From a virus: a stretch of 51,481 nucleotides of DNA. The stretch spans positions 1 through 51,481 of IMG/VR virus record IMGVR_UViG_3300020020_000043, one strand, 5' to 3'. This document shows positions 32,562 through 41,103 of the stretch, piece after piece (the first letter of the stretch is position 1; every line of letters begins with the position of its first letter). The translations under genes and the position numbers were made by a program. The notes under the pieces are model-generated. The model saw nothing but the letters and a program-made list of their open reading frames with translations. It was not told the origin of the DNA and searched no databases.

Positions 32562-32933
32562 CTACGCGGCCAATTCTTCGGATGGCCTTACCGCGTGGAT
32601 GTCTACCACGATTGCAAGATACTTCTTGACCTGGCGATCCCAGACAAGCACTGGAATAACACCGCCATTGACACTGGCGACGATCGCGCTGGCCGCGGCA
32701 ATGACTACAGGGTCACCCAGGCACAGCAGCCAGTCGTTCGGCTTGAAGTCACGGAGCTGCTGCCGCATCTTCACGATTGCAAGCTGCGGGGAGATCAGCA
32801 CAGGGCCGGAGGGCAACAGCACCTCGAGGCTGCCGTATTCGCGGGCTGCGGTGAGGTCGTACTTGTAGACAAGGTCGTTATAGACGTTCCGACGCATCGG
32901 ATTCTGAGTGATGAAAACGCGACCGGGTTTCAT
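32562..32933 (-). CDS. Hypothetical early protein
   Basis: A 123-aa protein from the ATG at 32933 after AGAAAGGG; an in-frame extension upstream has no ribosome site and enters the helicase gene. It reads MKPGRVFITQNPMRRNVYND, then an alpha-beta core with LLCLGDPVVIAAASAIVASVNGG and a strand pair (VIPVLVWDRQVKKYLAIVVD). It may be a small regulator. A TACAAT box lies at 32964-32969. Confidence 0.6.
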   Translation of the reverse strand: MKPGRVFITQNPMRRNVYNDLVYKYDLTAAREYGSLEVLLPSGPVLISPQLAIVKMRQQLRDFKPNDWLLCLGDPVVIAAASAIVASVNGGVIPVLVWDRQVKKYLAIVVDIHAVRPSEELAA

Positions 32934-32963
32934 GGTGATACCCTTTCTAAATGGTAAGTGGTT

Positions 32964-32969
32964 ATTGTA
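32964..32969 (-). promoter_or_regulatory. TACAAT promoter-like box
   Basis: TACAAT on the minus strand 17 nt downstream of the helicase stop and about 30 nt before the ATG at 32933. It is followed by AACCACTTACC and the AGAAAGGG site. No strong -35 box is seen. It fits the pattern of repeated boxes in the early region. Confidence 0.4.
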
Positions 32970-32985
32970 GTGGAAAAGCTGGGTT

Positions 32986-34557
32986 TCAGTGTTCCCATAC
33001 GTGCGCGACCGCTGCCCGTAAAACAACGTCACTGACATCCTCGGCTGATCTGAGGCAACGAACAATGTCCTCGTCAATTGTGTGCTGCGCCATGAGGTCG
33101 TAGACCTGCACGGTGTTGGCCCCGTCTGTACGGGCGAGACGGCTAATGGCCTGGAGTCGCTCGAGGTACGAATAGTCATTCGAGTAGAAGACCATGTATG
33201 AGGCGACGCCTTGTAAGCCGTCCAGGCCGGTGCCTCCCGCTTTTTGTTGCCCTACGAAGAAGCGGCACGTCGGGTCGTGGATGAACCGGAGCTTGCTGGC
33301 GTCCTTTTCTTTTGCCGTCATGCGGCCGTGGTACTCGGTCACCGCCTCACCGCCACAGACACGCCTTAGCGTGTCCGCGACTGTGTCTATCTCGGCACTG
33401 AACCGGCACCAGACGACCAGCTTCTCGCCTTCGCATTCCAAGGCAAGTTGAAGCAGCTCCTGCACCTTGGGGTTCTCGCCGTCCTGGGTGATGGGCTGCG
33501 CTTGTGGGTCGTCGTCAGACGGAGCAAAACCGCCGACAACCTGCGCCAGGCGGATAGCCAGGGCCAGGGCACCCTCTGTAGTCAGTTGTCCGCCGGGTGC
33601 CTGGGCCACGCCCCATCTTAAGAGCTCGTCGTACAGCACCTGCTGGTGACTACAGAGCTTGACGTAGCGTGAGTTTTCGTTCACGATGGGTTCAACACCG
33701 TTGACGTCTGCTAGCGTCAAGAATGCGGACAGCCGTTCGATGCGCTTGCGAAGGTCACCGAGGTTCCGGTAGACAGGCTTGTCCTCATCGTCCTTGGCAA
33801 TGATCTTCGGGTAGATGGGGTTGCCCATGGAATCCCGCCTCACACGACCCTTCGCGTTGAGGTTCTTCATAATGTGCTGGACCAGCGGGTTCGTTGGGGC
33901 CAGCATGGCCGCGTAAGTGGACTTGAACGACGCGAGACTGGCAAAGCCCAGCATAGCATCGCCCATAAGCTCAAACTGTCCCCAGGCGGAAAACGGGTTC
34001 TGCCGGATGAGTGTGCCTGTCCCTATGCGCCGCACCCTGGCGCCACGCACAACAGGCTTCACGGCCTTATAGACGTCACTACGCGGGTTGCTGGTGCGGT
34101 GTGACTCGTCGACATCCACCATGTAGCGTTTGACGGACTGCAGCAGCTTCACGATCTTCTTGCCTCGAGGTGTCTGCAAGGCGTCGAACGACATGGTGAG
34201 AATGAACAACGTGTCATTCGGCGGTGTTGCCAGGACAAGGCGTTCAAGCTTCTCGTACGCAATCTTACGCATCCGTGAGTAGTAGTTACAGCAGACCGCG
34301 GGCACGGCACAATGCTTCGGGACGCCTTCGTCGAGCCATTGGCGGTCCACACCGTCGGGACAGATCACCAGAAGAGCATCAATACGGCCCGCCAGGAAGT
34401 TCATGGCGGCGTGGTCGAGACCGATCTTGGTCTTGCCAGTGCCCGGCCTGCATAAATAAGCCAATGCAGGCCGGTCCCAGGTGTCCTCGATGACTTCCTT
34501 TTGCTTGCCTCGAGGCGCGGTCTTATATTTGAACCGTGGCGGGAGTGGTTCGGTCAT
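32986..34557 (-). CDS. SNF2-type superfamily 2 DNA helicase/ATPase
   Basis: A 523-aa protein. Motif I is CRPGTGKTKIG (~36-46), motif II is VDVDESHR (DExH), and the SNF2 block PFSAWGQFELMG follows. The C-terminal helicase half has VVWCRFSAEIDTVADTL, GGTGLDGLQGV and the motif VI-like LERLQAISRLARTDG. SNF2-family enzymes translocate on duplex DNA and serve replication, recombination or fork handling in phages. It lies at the start of the leftward block with only four genes before it. Confidence 0.88.
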   Translation of the reverse strand: MTEPLPPRFKYKTAPRGKQKEVIEDTWDRPALAYLCRPGTGKTKIGLDHAAMNFLAGRIDALLVICPDGVDRQWLDEGVPKHCAVPAVCCNYYSRMRKIAYEKLERLVLATPPNDTLFILTMSFDALQTPRGKKIVKLLQSVKRYMVDVDESHRTSNPRSDVYKAVKPVVRGARVRRIGTGTLIRQNPFSAWGQFELMGDAMLGFASLASFKSTYAAMLAPTNPLVQHIMKNLNAKGRVRRDSMGNPIYPKIIAKDDEDKPVYRNLGDLRKRIERLSAFLTLADVNGVEPIVNENSRYVKLCSHQQVLYDELLRWGVAQAPGGQLTTEGALALAIRLAQVVGGFAPSDDDPQAQPITQDGENPKVQELLQLALECEGEKLVVWCRFSAEIDTVADTLRRVCGGEAVTEYHGRMTAKEKDASKLRFIHDPTCRFFVGQQKAGGTGLDGLQGVASYMVFYSNDYSYLERLQAISRLARTDGANTVQVYDLMAQHTIDEDIVRCLRSAEDVSDVVLRAAVAHVWEH

Positions 34558-34724
34558 TTCATCACCTCCGCGCAGACACCAGCGTCGCGAACAACACCGG
34601 CTCGGTGATTAAAGACCAGTCGTACCTTCTCACAAGCAGCCTCGGATTGGAATGGACCGATCATACGGCCCTTGGACTCGCCGCCAGTCATGACTAGCAT
34701 CCAGACTAGAACAACGGTAGTCAT
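34554..34724 (-). CDS. 56-aa putative exported or membrane-anchored protein
   Basis: Begins with a hydrophobic segment (MTTVVLVWMLVMTGGES) that could be a signal peptide or anchor, followed by a small polar domain with two Cys (EAACEKVRLV; DAGVCAEVMK). Both ends overlap neighbouring genes as ATGA. It could act in the envelope, for example against superinfection, but no family is recognised. Confidence 0.5.
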   Translation of the reverse strand: MTTVVLVWMLVMTGGESKGRMIGPFQSEAACEKVRLVFNHRAGVVRDAGVCAEVMK

Positions 34725-35254
34725 GCGTACTTCGGGTGATAGGCAGCACGGCGCTGGATGGGTGTTAGCCAGCCAACGTTGCCAGGTTCGTAGTGCTTGG
34801 ACCTGTCCAGCCGGCAGAACATGGTCCCTGCTGGCCGTGCTCCGACGTCCTCCAACCAGTTTTCAAACGTATACCAGCGTTCACAGACACGAACGCCGTG
34901 TGCGCCGCAGTTGGCGTAGCCGGTGTGCCACCATTTGGAGGTCCGCAGAATCATGTTCTTCCAAATTTGGTAGAGTGGGTGCTTGCTCTTCTTTTCGCCG
35001 TCTATGGTCCTGACGTTGAGACAGCCGCAGGACTTGGCCTTACCGAGACGGAGGTACCGACCTTGGATGGGTTTGACAACACCGCAGTCGCACTGCACCA
35101 CGAAGGCGCGGTTGCTGCCGACATTGGGTGCGCGCTTGAGGACGGTGAGTGAGCCGAAACGGGTGCCAGGTTGCAAGTCGATGGTACCGAAGGGTGAGTC
35201 GGATTTGGTGGCCCATGCTGTATTGGGCCAGTTGCTGGTGACGGGATTTTGCAT
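34721..35254 (-). CDS. Putative HNH/AP2-like homing-endonuclease-type protein
   Basis: A 177-aa protein. The N-terminal unit RFGSLTVLKRAP...FVVQCDCG...LRLGKAKSCGCL matches the zinc/AP2-like DNA-binding module found in phage endonucleases. The C-terminal RLDRSKHYEPGNVGWLTPIQRR matches the D-x-x-x-x-Y-x-P-G-N-x-x-W tail of HNH domains. The usual catalytic His pair is not obvious, so activity is uncertain. It may be a mobile endonuclease or a regulator derived from one. Confidence 0.65.
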   Translation of the reverse strand: MQNPVTSNWPNTAWATKSDSPFGTIDLQPGTRFGSLTVLKRAPNVGSNRAFVVQCDCGVVKPIQGRYLRLGKAKSCGCLNVRTIDGEKKSKHPLYQIWKNMILRTSKWWHTGYANCGAHGVRVCERWYTFENWLEDVGARPAGTMFCRLDRSKHYEPGNVGWLTPIQRRAAYHPKYA

Positions 35255-35281
35255 TTCTTTGCTTTCTGAGTGGTGAAGAGG

Positions 35282-35536
35282 TTAGTGGAGCACAAGAGGG
35301 TTCGCGTTCAGCACTAGGAACTGTTCCAGGCGTGCTTCGACAACCGCCTCCTCTGGTGTATGTTCGCGCCAGTCGGCCACCTGCCGCATGAACAGTTTAC
35401 GCATGCCGCCGGTGAGGTACGCGGTCATGTGGTTGTCCTTGCTGACGACCTCAATGCCCTCCGTATGTAAGGCGCCGCTGCCCTTGACCTGGCAGACAAT
35501 GAAGTGTTCGTTTTCAAACAAGCAATTGAGTTCCAT
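35282..35536 (-). CDS. DUF3567-like protein
   Basis: An 84-aa protein that fits the DUF3567 family pattern along its whole length: an opening strand with FENEHFIVCQV, a middle EGIEVVSKDNH followed by a MRKLFMRQV helix, and a C-terminal helix ending NPLVLH (bacterial members end PVVLH/PLLLH). The family is known from Betaproteobacteria with unknown function. It is the first gene leftward from the divergent promoter region at 35537-35673. Confidence 0.65.
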   Translation of the reverse strand: MELNCLFENEHFIVCQVKGSGALHTEGIEVVSKDNHMTAYLTGGMRKLFMRQVADWREHTPEEAVVEARLEQFLVLNANPLVLH

Positions 35537-35673
35537 TCGTAGCTTTCTGGGGTTGGGGATGACTGGACTGTACCAGGAAAAACAGGGAGGGCAACGGGTC
35601 CGCCCTCAAAAAATTGGTGGTAAAGTGGGGGGTTAAATTGTACGTGTTTTACTGACAAGAAAGGCTAGAAAGC
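35537..35673. promoter_or_regulatory. Divergent control region between left and right blocks
   Basis: This 137-bp gap separates the leftward early block from the rightward primase operon. Leftward, TTGCCC-16 nt-TACAGT lies about 30 nt before the ATG at 35536. Rightward, AAGAAAGG precedes the ATG at 35674 and TTAAAT-type boxes are present. A GAGGGC-9 nt-GCCCTC hairpin with a following A-run lies in the middle. It is likely a main early switch point. Confidence 0.5.
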
Positions 35674-36642
35674 ATGCCCGCCCTCGTTGGCATTTCAAAC
35701 GAAATTGTTCTCGCAGAATTATTTAAGGGCCTAGCACCAGACGAACGTGCTGTCCTTTGCTCCGTCAGAGGCAACCCGAGCGAAGCTGACCCGCAGGCGT
35801 GGGCCGGTATACCGTGGGGCGGCGGGTCCTGTCCCCTCCACCACGACCGCAACAACTACGTAGCCATCAGCAGCTTCAAGGAAGAAGATGGACGGTTCAA
35901 GCGACGCAAGTCACAGTTCAGCCGCACGTGGGCCATTATGATCGATGACCTTGGCACGAAGCTCCCGCTGGACTTGTTGAACAAGCTCGGCATTGTGCCC
36001 ACACTGGTCGTCCAGACCTCGCCCGGCAACCACCAAGCCACTTACTTCTTAGAACAACCGATAGACAATGCCGACCGTGTCACCGACGCCATACGACAAA
36101 TCATTGTCCGACTTACTGGAGACGGAACGGACCCTGGCATGGCTGGGGTTACGCGCGTGTTGCGCCTGCCTGACGGTGTTAACGGTAAGCCTACTAGCAT
36201 AGTCGACGGCAAGCCCTGGCGCTGCCAGGTCATGCACTGGCGTCCAAGTATGCGAACGTCGTGGCGTGAGTTGCGCGACGAGTTCGGACTCATTGAACAC
36301 GTCAAAGTCTTTGTGGAACCGAACGACGGTGTCACACTGGAACGCAAACGCTGCTACGAGCTAATCAAGTACGCACTCAAACGACTTGGACGTATCAAGA
36401 GTACGTCTATGACAGGTTGGATGGACATTAAGTGTCCATGGATCGACAGTCACACCGCACGCAGCAACACCGGCGCTGCGGTGGCCCCTCCCATGCAGAA
36501 GAACGGCTATATGGGTGGTTTCAAGTGTCATCACGGGCACTGTGAGACTAAGAATTGGGGCGACCTCGAGTCATGGGTAACCGAGCAAGTGATTAAGGAA
36601 GGCCAGCGCAGACGCGGCCCATTCTATGGAGATAACACGTGA
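35674..36642 (+). CDS. RepB-like / AEP-type DNA primase
   Basis: A 322-aa protein. The motifs NNYVAISSFKEEDG and WAIMIDDLGTK match the RepB-like primase domain of phages (archaeo-eukaryotic primase fold); DD in IDDLGTK is the likely metal site. TSPGNHQATYFLEQP is the next conserved block. A Cys/His cluster near the end (CHHGHC) may be a zinc finger for template recognition. It would prime phage DNA replication. The end overlaps the primase-helicase start as GTGA. Confidence 0.8.
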   Translation: MPALVGISNEIVLAELFKGLAPDERAVLCSVRGNPSEADPQAWAGIPWGGGSCPLHHDRNNYVAISSFKEEDGRFKRRKSQFSRTWAIMIDDLGTKLPLDLLNKLGIVPTLVVQTSPGNHQATYFLEQPIDNADRVTDAIRQIIVRLTGDGTDPGMAGVTRVLRLPDGVNGKPTSIVDGKPWRCQVMHWRPSMRTSWRELRDEFGLIEHVKVFVEPNDGVTLERKRCYELIKYALKRLGRIKSTSMTGWMDIKCPWIDSHTARSNTGAAVAPPMQKNGYMGGFKCHHGHCETKNWGDLESWVTEQVIKEGQRRRGPFYGDNT

Positions 36643-38414
36643 CCGACCCATTTGATGACTTAAACGAACGATCGGATGAGAATGAACGACGCAAACGCCT
36701 CGAGCCACAAGATGATGTACCTAACATACCGTCGCCGGACGTCGCCGAGTACGTTGAGGCCGTCGGTGCAGGGCGTCAAGACACAGACATCATGCGCGAG
36801 TTCCACGACAAATATAGACATCTGTTTTGCATGGACGACGCAGGTGAGAAGGGTTCGGAAATATTCCTGTACCGTAAGGAGACGGGGACGTGGACAAGCT
36901 ATTCGATCCGAGAACAGATCAATACGTATGTCTCGACCATCGTCACGGACTACACGCGCGAGCTCGTTGACATACAGATACGACTCCAGGCGACAAACGA
37001 CGCTACCGAGCGTGAAGCACTATCTCGGAGCCAGGCTGGTATCATTAAGTTGATCCAGCGTTGTGGCAAGGGCAATACGATCAGCACCATTGGCAAGCTA
37101 CTATACGAGCACCTGAAAACCATCCATTGGACAAAGCGGCAGCAAATGAATCCCGGCGACACGGTGTTGAATTGTGCGAATGGATTGGTCGACCTCAACA
37201 CCGGCAAGCTACATCATCGCAAGCCCGAACACTACCTCACACGATGTACGGGCACGGACTACGACCCAGACATTGACTATTCGCGGTGGGAGAAGGCAGT
37301 CTGGCGAATGTGCGGCGAAGATGAGGAGCTCTACGAATTCCTTTGTATGTGGATAGGTTATAGCATTACCGGGAAACGAAACGATCGTTCACTTGTCGTG
37401 ATGTGGGGCAGCGGTAGCAACGGCAAGAGCCTGTTGATGGACGCACTCGGTTACGCGCTCGGCAACACTGGTGGCGGGTACGCATGTCCTCTACCTAGTG
37501 GTTTCCTGGAGACGAGTCGCAACGGCTCCGACAACAATGACTTCTATGCGAAGATGGATCTTTACGGCGTGCGTTTCGCCTACGGGTCCGAAACGGCAGA
37601 GGGAGCGGAACTCAAGGCCGAAATGGTTAAGTCGTTGACTGGCGAAGCGACGCTAAAGGGACGTCATGCTTTTCAGAACTTCAAAGTGTTTCATGCCACA
37701 CACAAGTTCACCCTGGCCACGAACTTCAAGCCAAAGTTAAATGCCGACGACGATGCCATGTTCGCACGGTTGAAACTGTTCCCATGCGAGAAGAAGTTTG
37801 GCCCGCTAGAGGATACCGAGGCCGACTATGTCTGGGACCAGACACTGCTGGAATGGACTCGAAGCAAGAAAGGCTGTAGTGCGGTGTTGCGTTGGGCTGT
37901 GGAGTGCTCAATTAAATATCTTCAGACGGACGGGATAGTAAAAACACCGCAGAAGATTTTGAACCAGATTGCCGACCATCGCAGCACACTAGATTCGGTG
38001 TCTAACTTCATTACTGCGTGCACAGTGTTTATTAGCAAGCCCGAGTGTGAAGAATTGGAAGCGTTGAGTGCTCGCGGTGGTACCAAAGAAAAGATGGACA
38101 AGTGGCTGGCCATCAAGGACCAGAACATGATTGAGAAGGACGCGTTCTATCGGATGTACCGGCTATGGTGTACGTCTAGGAGTATCGACAAACACAAGAC
38201 ACCGTTCACGTTTGCCGATACTCTTAAGACGAAGAAACGGCGTTGGACAGAAGAAACAGAAGACGGCAATAAGGAGGACTACAGCATGGACGCAATGAAG
38301 GATAAGAAGGTTGGTGCTGTGTGGAAATGGAAGTGGGTACGCCTGTCGGAGCTTGGTAAGCAGTTCTATATTCAAGCGAAGCCGGAGCGTTCCCATAGCG
38401 GAGACGATATGTGA
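36639..38414 (+). CDS. P4/D5-type primase-helicase, superfamily 3
   Basis: A 591-aa protein with a GTG start overlapping the upstream TGA. A D5_N-like middle region (VLNCANGLVDLNTGKLHHRKPEHYLTRC) leads to the SF3 Walker A GSGSNGKS at about 257-264. Later SF3 blocks are ETAEGAELKAEMVKSLTGEATLKGR and LATNFKPKLNADDDAMFARLKLFPCEKKF. Such proteins unwind the replication origin or fork as hexamers and work with an AEP primase, here the adjoining gene. C-terminal residues are charged. Confidence 0.88.
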   Translation: MTDPFDDLNERSDENERRKRLEPQDDVPNIPSPDVAEYVEAVGAGRQDTDIMREFHDKYRHLFCMDDAGEKGSEIFLYRKETGTWTSYSIREQINTYVSTIVTDYTRELVDIQIRLQATNDATEREALSRSQAGIIKLIQRCGKGNTISTIGKLLYEHLKTIHWTKRQQMNPGDTVLNCANGLVDLNTGKLHHRKPEHYLTRCTGTDYDPDIDYSRWEKAVWRMCGEDEELYEFLCMWIGYSITGKRNDRSLVVMWGSGSNGKSLLMDALGYALGNTGGGYACPLPSGFLETSRNGSDNNDFYAKMDLYGVRFAYGSETAEGAELKAEMVKSLTGEATLKGRHAFQNFKVFHATHKFTLATNFKPKLNADDDAMFARLKLFPCEKKFGPLEDTEADYVWDQTLLEWTRSKKGCSAVLRWAVECSIKYLQTDGIVKTPQKILNQIADHRSTLDSVSNFITACTVFISKPECEELEALSARGGTKEKMDKWLAIKDQNMIEKDAFYRMYRLWCTSRSIDKHKTPFTFADTLKTKKRRWTEETEDGNKEDYSMDAMKDKKVGAVWKWKWVRLSELGKQFYIQAKPERSHSGDDM

Positions 38415-38486
38415 ATACGGACTATGGTTTTCGGTTTCAACACCGTCGAGCTGTACCGAACAACCAAAACACCAGAGATTCCCTGT

Positions 38487-38535
38487 TTTCCCCATCCTAC
38501 GTGTGGCGGAGGTATATAAGGGAGGGATGGGGAAA
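38487..38535. repeat. 11-bp inverted repeat around a TATATAA core
   Basis: TTTCCCCATCC (38487-38497) and GGATGGGGAAA (38525-38535) are exact inverses separated by 27 nt holding GGAGGTATATAAGGG. A run of five T follows at 38541 on the plus strand. It lies in the 200-bp gap after the primase-helicase, where two CGGTGTTG-type octamers also occur (38438, 38578). Candidate terminator, operator or origin element. Confidence 0.5.
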
Positions 38536-38614
38536 CGGCGTTTTTATTGGTCGTTTGGTCGATGGTTACTTTAGTTGCGGTGTTGACTGTTGTGTTTTTA
38601 TTCAGGAGCAAAGT

Positions 38615-38938
38615 ATGAAGCTTGATCAAGCTAGACAAGATAAAGCAGTTAAAGAAATATTGGAAAGGCTAACAGCACTGTTTCCTGGTGCGGTGTGGAA
38701 GATTGGACAAAGCCGATATAGCTTGCGTGAGTCAGCGCTCTGTACGGACATATCGAGTAAAGGAGTTCACGTGGCGGTGAATGGTCATGGTGCATTTATG
38801 GTGGTTTCAATAGATAAGAAATCGAATGGCATGACTAAGTCGGAATTAACTAAACACCTTCGCAACGACATTGACTCTAACGTAAAGATTGCGCCGTTTA
38901 TGTTTTATCGCCTTAGACAAAGTGGCGGTGTCGATTAA
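38615..38938 (+). CDS. Small basic hypothetical protein
   Basis: A 107-aa protein. The ATG at 38615 follows CAGGAG at good spacing, so the longer in-frame reading upstream is not used. It starts MKLDQARQDKAVKEILERLT, with a helical N-terminus, a beta middle (GVHVAVNGHGAFMVVSIDKK) and a basic end. It looks more A+T-rich than its neighbours and stands alone between replication and packaging genes, so it may be a late acquisition. Confidence 0.55.
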   Translation: MKLDQARQDKAVKEILERLTALFPGAVWKIGQSRYSLRESALCTDISSKGVHVAVNGHGAFMVVSIDKKSNGMTKSELTKHLRNDIDSNVKIAPFMFYRLRQSGGVD

Positions 38939-39028
38939 GAACGTGGGCTGCGCTTGTCGCCTCGTGGTTTTCGACCTATACTTTTCACCATTTGACGTGA
39001 AACAAACGTTTGCTAACGATCTAAGGCT

Positions 39029-39445
39029 ATGAGTGAAGACCGCGACCCCGAAGACCGTTCTCGAGGCTGGAATTTTCGTGGCCAGAGGCCGGAAGGTGCT
39101 GGACGCACGAAGGGAGTGCCGAACAAAGTGACACGCGAGTTCAAGAGCATCATCCAAGACCTCGTGGACGAGAACGGCGACAACGTGCGCTTGTGGCTCT
39201 CGCAGGTGGCGAACGGCGTGCCTGGCCAGTACCAGACCAGCCCAGAGGGTGTCCGCGAGACTGTGCACATCCCAGTCGTAGCGGACCCAGCCAAGGCCCT
39301 AGACCTGCTGAACAAGCTAGCCGAATACGTGGCTCCGAAGCTCACACGCACCGAAGTCACAGGCCCAGGAGGCGCGCCACTAGCCCCGCCGGTGTTGACT
39401 GTCCACATCGAGGGCAAGCCTAGTGACGATGAATCCAAGTCCTGA
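39029..39445 (+). CDS. Terminase small subunit
   Basis: A 138-aa protein beginning with an acidic-basic stretch and the motif EGAGRTKGVPNKVTREFK, the G-R-P/T-K-G-x-x-N-K helix start of many small terminases (DUF5681-like). A helical middle follows, and the C-terminus is Pro/Gly-rich. It recognises the packaging site and recruits the large subunit. It overlaps the large-subunit start by 23 nt. A CAAACGTTTG palindrome lies about 20 nt upstream of the gene. Confidence 0.75.
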   Translation: MSEDRDPEDRSRGWNFRGQRPEGAGRTKGVPNKVTREFKSIIQDLVDENGDNVRLWLSQVANGVPGQYQTSPEGVRETVHIPVVADPAKALDLLNKLAEYVAPKLTRTEVTGPGGAPLAPPVLTVHIEGKPSDDESKS

Positions 39446-40880
39446 CCTCGGGACCATTCTTCGTCTGCAATATAAGCAGGGACTCGCGTTCCTGTCTAAG
39501 GCAACAGAGCTTCTCTATGGTGGAGCCGCGGGCGGCGGCAAGAGCTTCCTCATGCGAGTGGCCGCTATTGCATGGTGCGTGCTGATACCTGGCTTACAGG
39601 TCTACATATTCCGAAGGACGTTCCCCGACCTCAACAAGAATCACATGGAAGGGCCAACGTCCTTTCCTATGCTGCTGGCTTCTTGGATACTGTTCCGATG
39701 GTGCAAGATCAATTACGGGCTAGGACAGATACGCTTCTACAATGGCTCTGTCATTCACCTCTGTCACTGCCAATACGAGCATGACATCTATAACTATCAA
39801 GGTGCTGAGATTCATGTGCTGCTTATCGATGAGATCACGCACTGGACCGAGTCGATGTATACCTACCTCAGAGGCCGTGTCCGCATGGTGGGTCTTGCGG
39901 TGCCTCCCGAGTATGTTGGCCTCTTCCCGCGAGTGCTCGTCTCCGGCAACCCTGGCGGCATTGGGCATACTTGGGTCAAGGCCTGCTTCATCGACAACGC
40001 TTCGCCGTTCCAACTTAGGCAGATGGAAGAAGAGGAGGGCGGTCTAATACGCTCCTTCATACCAGCCAGGCTCGCGGACAACCCTGCACTCCTCAAGGCC
40101 GACCCGACCTACAGAGCGCGCCTGGCGGGGCTTGGCAACCCTGCCCTTGTGCGTGCCATGCTGGAGGGTGACTGGGACATCGTGGCCGGCGGTATGTTCG
40201 ACGACGTGTGGAGCAGGGAGAGGCATGTACTTGAGCCATTCGCCATTCCGCCTTCGTGGACAGTGGACCGTGCGTTCGACTGGGGAAGCAGTAAGCCCTT
40301 TAGCGTGGGCTGGTGGGCCGAGAGTGATGGCACGGAATGCTACCTTGCTAGCGGCAAACGCTGGAGCTATCCTCGAGGCACACTGTTCCGCATTGGTGAG
40401 TGGTATGGCTGGAACGGTAAACCGAATCAAGGCTTGCGCCTCTCGGACCGCACCATTGCCGCGGGCATCATTGAGCGGCAGAAGGAGTGGGGCATTCACA
40501 TGCGCTGCGTGCAAGGCCCCGCTGACTCGAGTATCTTTGACGAGATCAACGGCGACAGCCCCGCTAAGCAGCAGGCTGCGCTCGGTGTTTACTGGTCGAA
40601 GGCGGACAAGACGCCAGGCTCACGGATGCGGCGCTGGGCGTTGATGCGTGGGCGTATGGCAGCGTCCCTAAAGCCTCGCATGGAAGACGCGGGCATATTC
40701 ATATTCAACACGTGCCCGCAGTTCATTCGCACCATACCTGTGCTGCCACGTGATGAGAAGAAGCCGGACGACATTGACACGGACGCGGAAGACCACGTTG
40801 CGGACGAGAGTGGCTATAGGCTGCTCAAGGAAGCCACAGACGCAATGACGATCAACATGGGTTTCAGCACGAACGGCTAA
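39423..40880 (+). CDS. terL: Terminase large subunit
   Basis: A 485-aa protein. Walker A is GGAAGGGKS (~33-41), Walker B is VLLIDEITHW (~130-139), and the nuclease domain carries FDWGSSKPFS (~286) with later acidic residues. The ATPase moves DNA into the prohead and the RNase H-like nuclease cuts concatemers. The start could be the GTG at 39423 or the ATG at 39429. The FDWG-type nuclease suggests relation to headful-type packaging enzymes, which would fit a circularly permuted genome. Confidence 0.93.
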   Translation: MTMNPSPDLGTILRLQYKQGLAFLSKATELLYGGAAGGGKSFLMRVAAIAWCVLIPGLQVYIFRRTFPDLNKNHMEGPTSFPMLLASWILFRWCKINYGLGQIRFYNGSVIHLCHCQYEHDIYNYQGAEIHVLLIDEITHWTESMYTYLRGRVRMVGLAVPPEYVGLFPRVLVSGNPGGIGHTWVKACFIDNASPFQLRQMEEEEGGLIRSFIPARLADNPALLKADPTYRARLAGLGNPALVRAMLEGDWDIVAGGMFDDVWSRERHVLEPFAIPPSWTVDRAFDWGSSKPFSVGWWAESDGTECYLASGKRWSYPRGTLFRIGEWYGWNGKPNQGLRLSDRTIAAGIIERQKEWGIHMRCVQGPADSSIFDEINGDSPAKQQAALGVYWSKADKTPGSRMRRWALMRGRMAASLKPRMEDAGIFIFNTCPQFIRTIPVLPRDEKKPDDIDTDAEDHVADESGYRLLKEATDAMTINMGFSTNG

Positions 40881-40890
40881 GGAGCACGCT

Positions 40891-41094
40891 ATGCTATCTG
40901 AAGAACAACGCCTACTCATGATCGAGGTGAGAGAATTCATGGAGGGCTTACCTGCTGGGTCATGGAGTGGACGTCCTGAATGGCGAGACGTGCTTGTGTC
41001 GCGCATCGTGAGCACACTGGCAAAGGATGCAGAGCGCACCGAGATGGTCGGTGGCATCCGTGGCGCGTTCACACGTTGGCTTTCAAAGAAGTAG
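40891..41094 (+). CDS. Small helical protein between terminase and portal
   Basis: A 67-aa protein with GGAG before ATG. Entirely helical by pattern (MLSEEQRLLMIEVREFMEGL; FTRWLSKK), with two Trp in the loop. Many phages have a short helical protein here. It may be a packaging or prohead accessory factor. No named family. Confidence 0.6.
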   Translation: MLSEEQRLLMIEVREFMEGLPAGSWSGRPEWRDVLVSRIVSTLAKDAERTEMVGGIRGAFTRWLSKK

Positions 41095-41103
41095 GGCGGC
41101 ATC

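Noticed and set aside
35584-35610. GAGGGC/GCCCTC hairpin as a terminator
   Set aside because: The stem is six pairs with a nine-base loop, and the A/T run is on the wrong side for the plus strand; kept only as part of the divergent control region.
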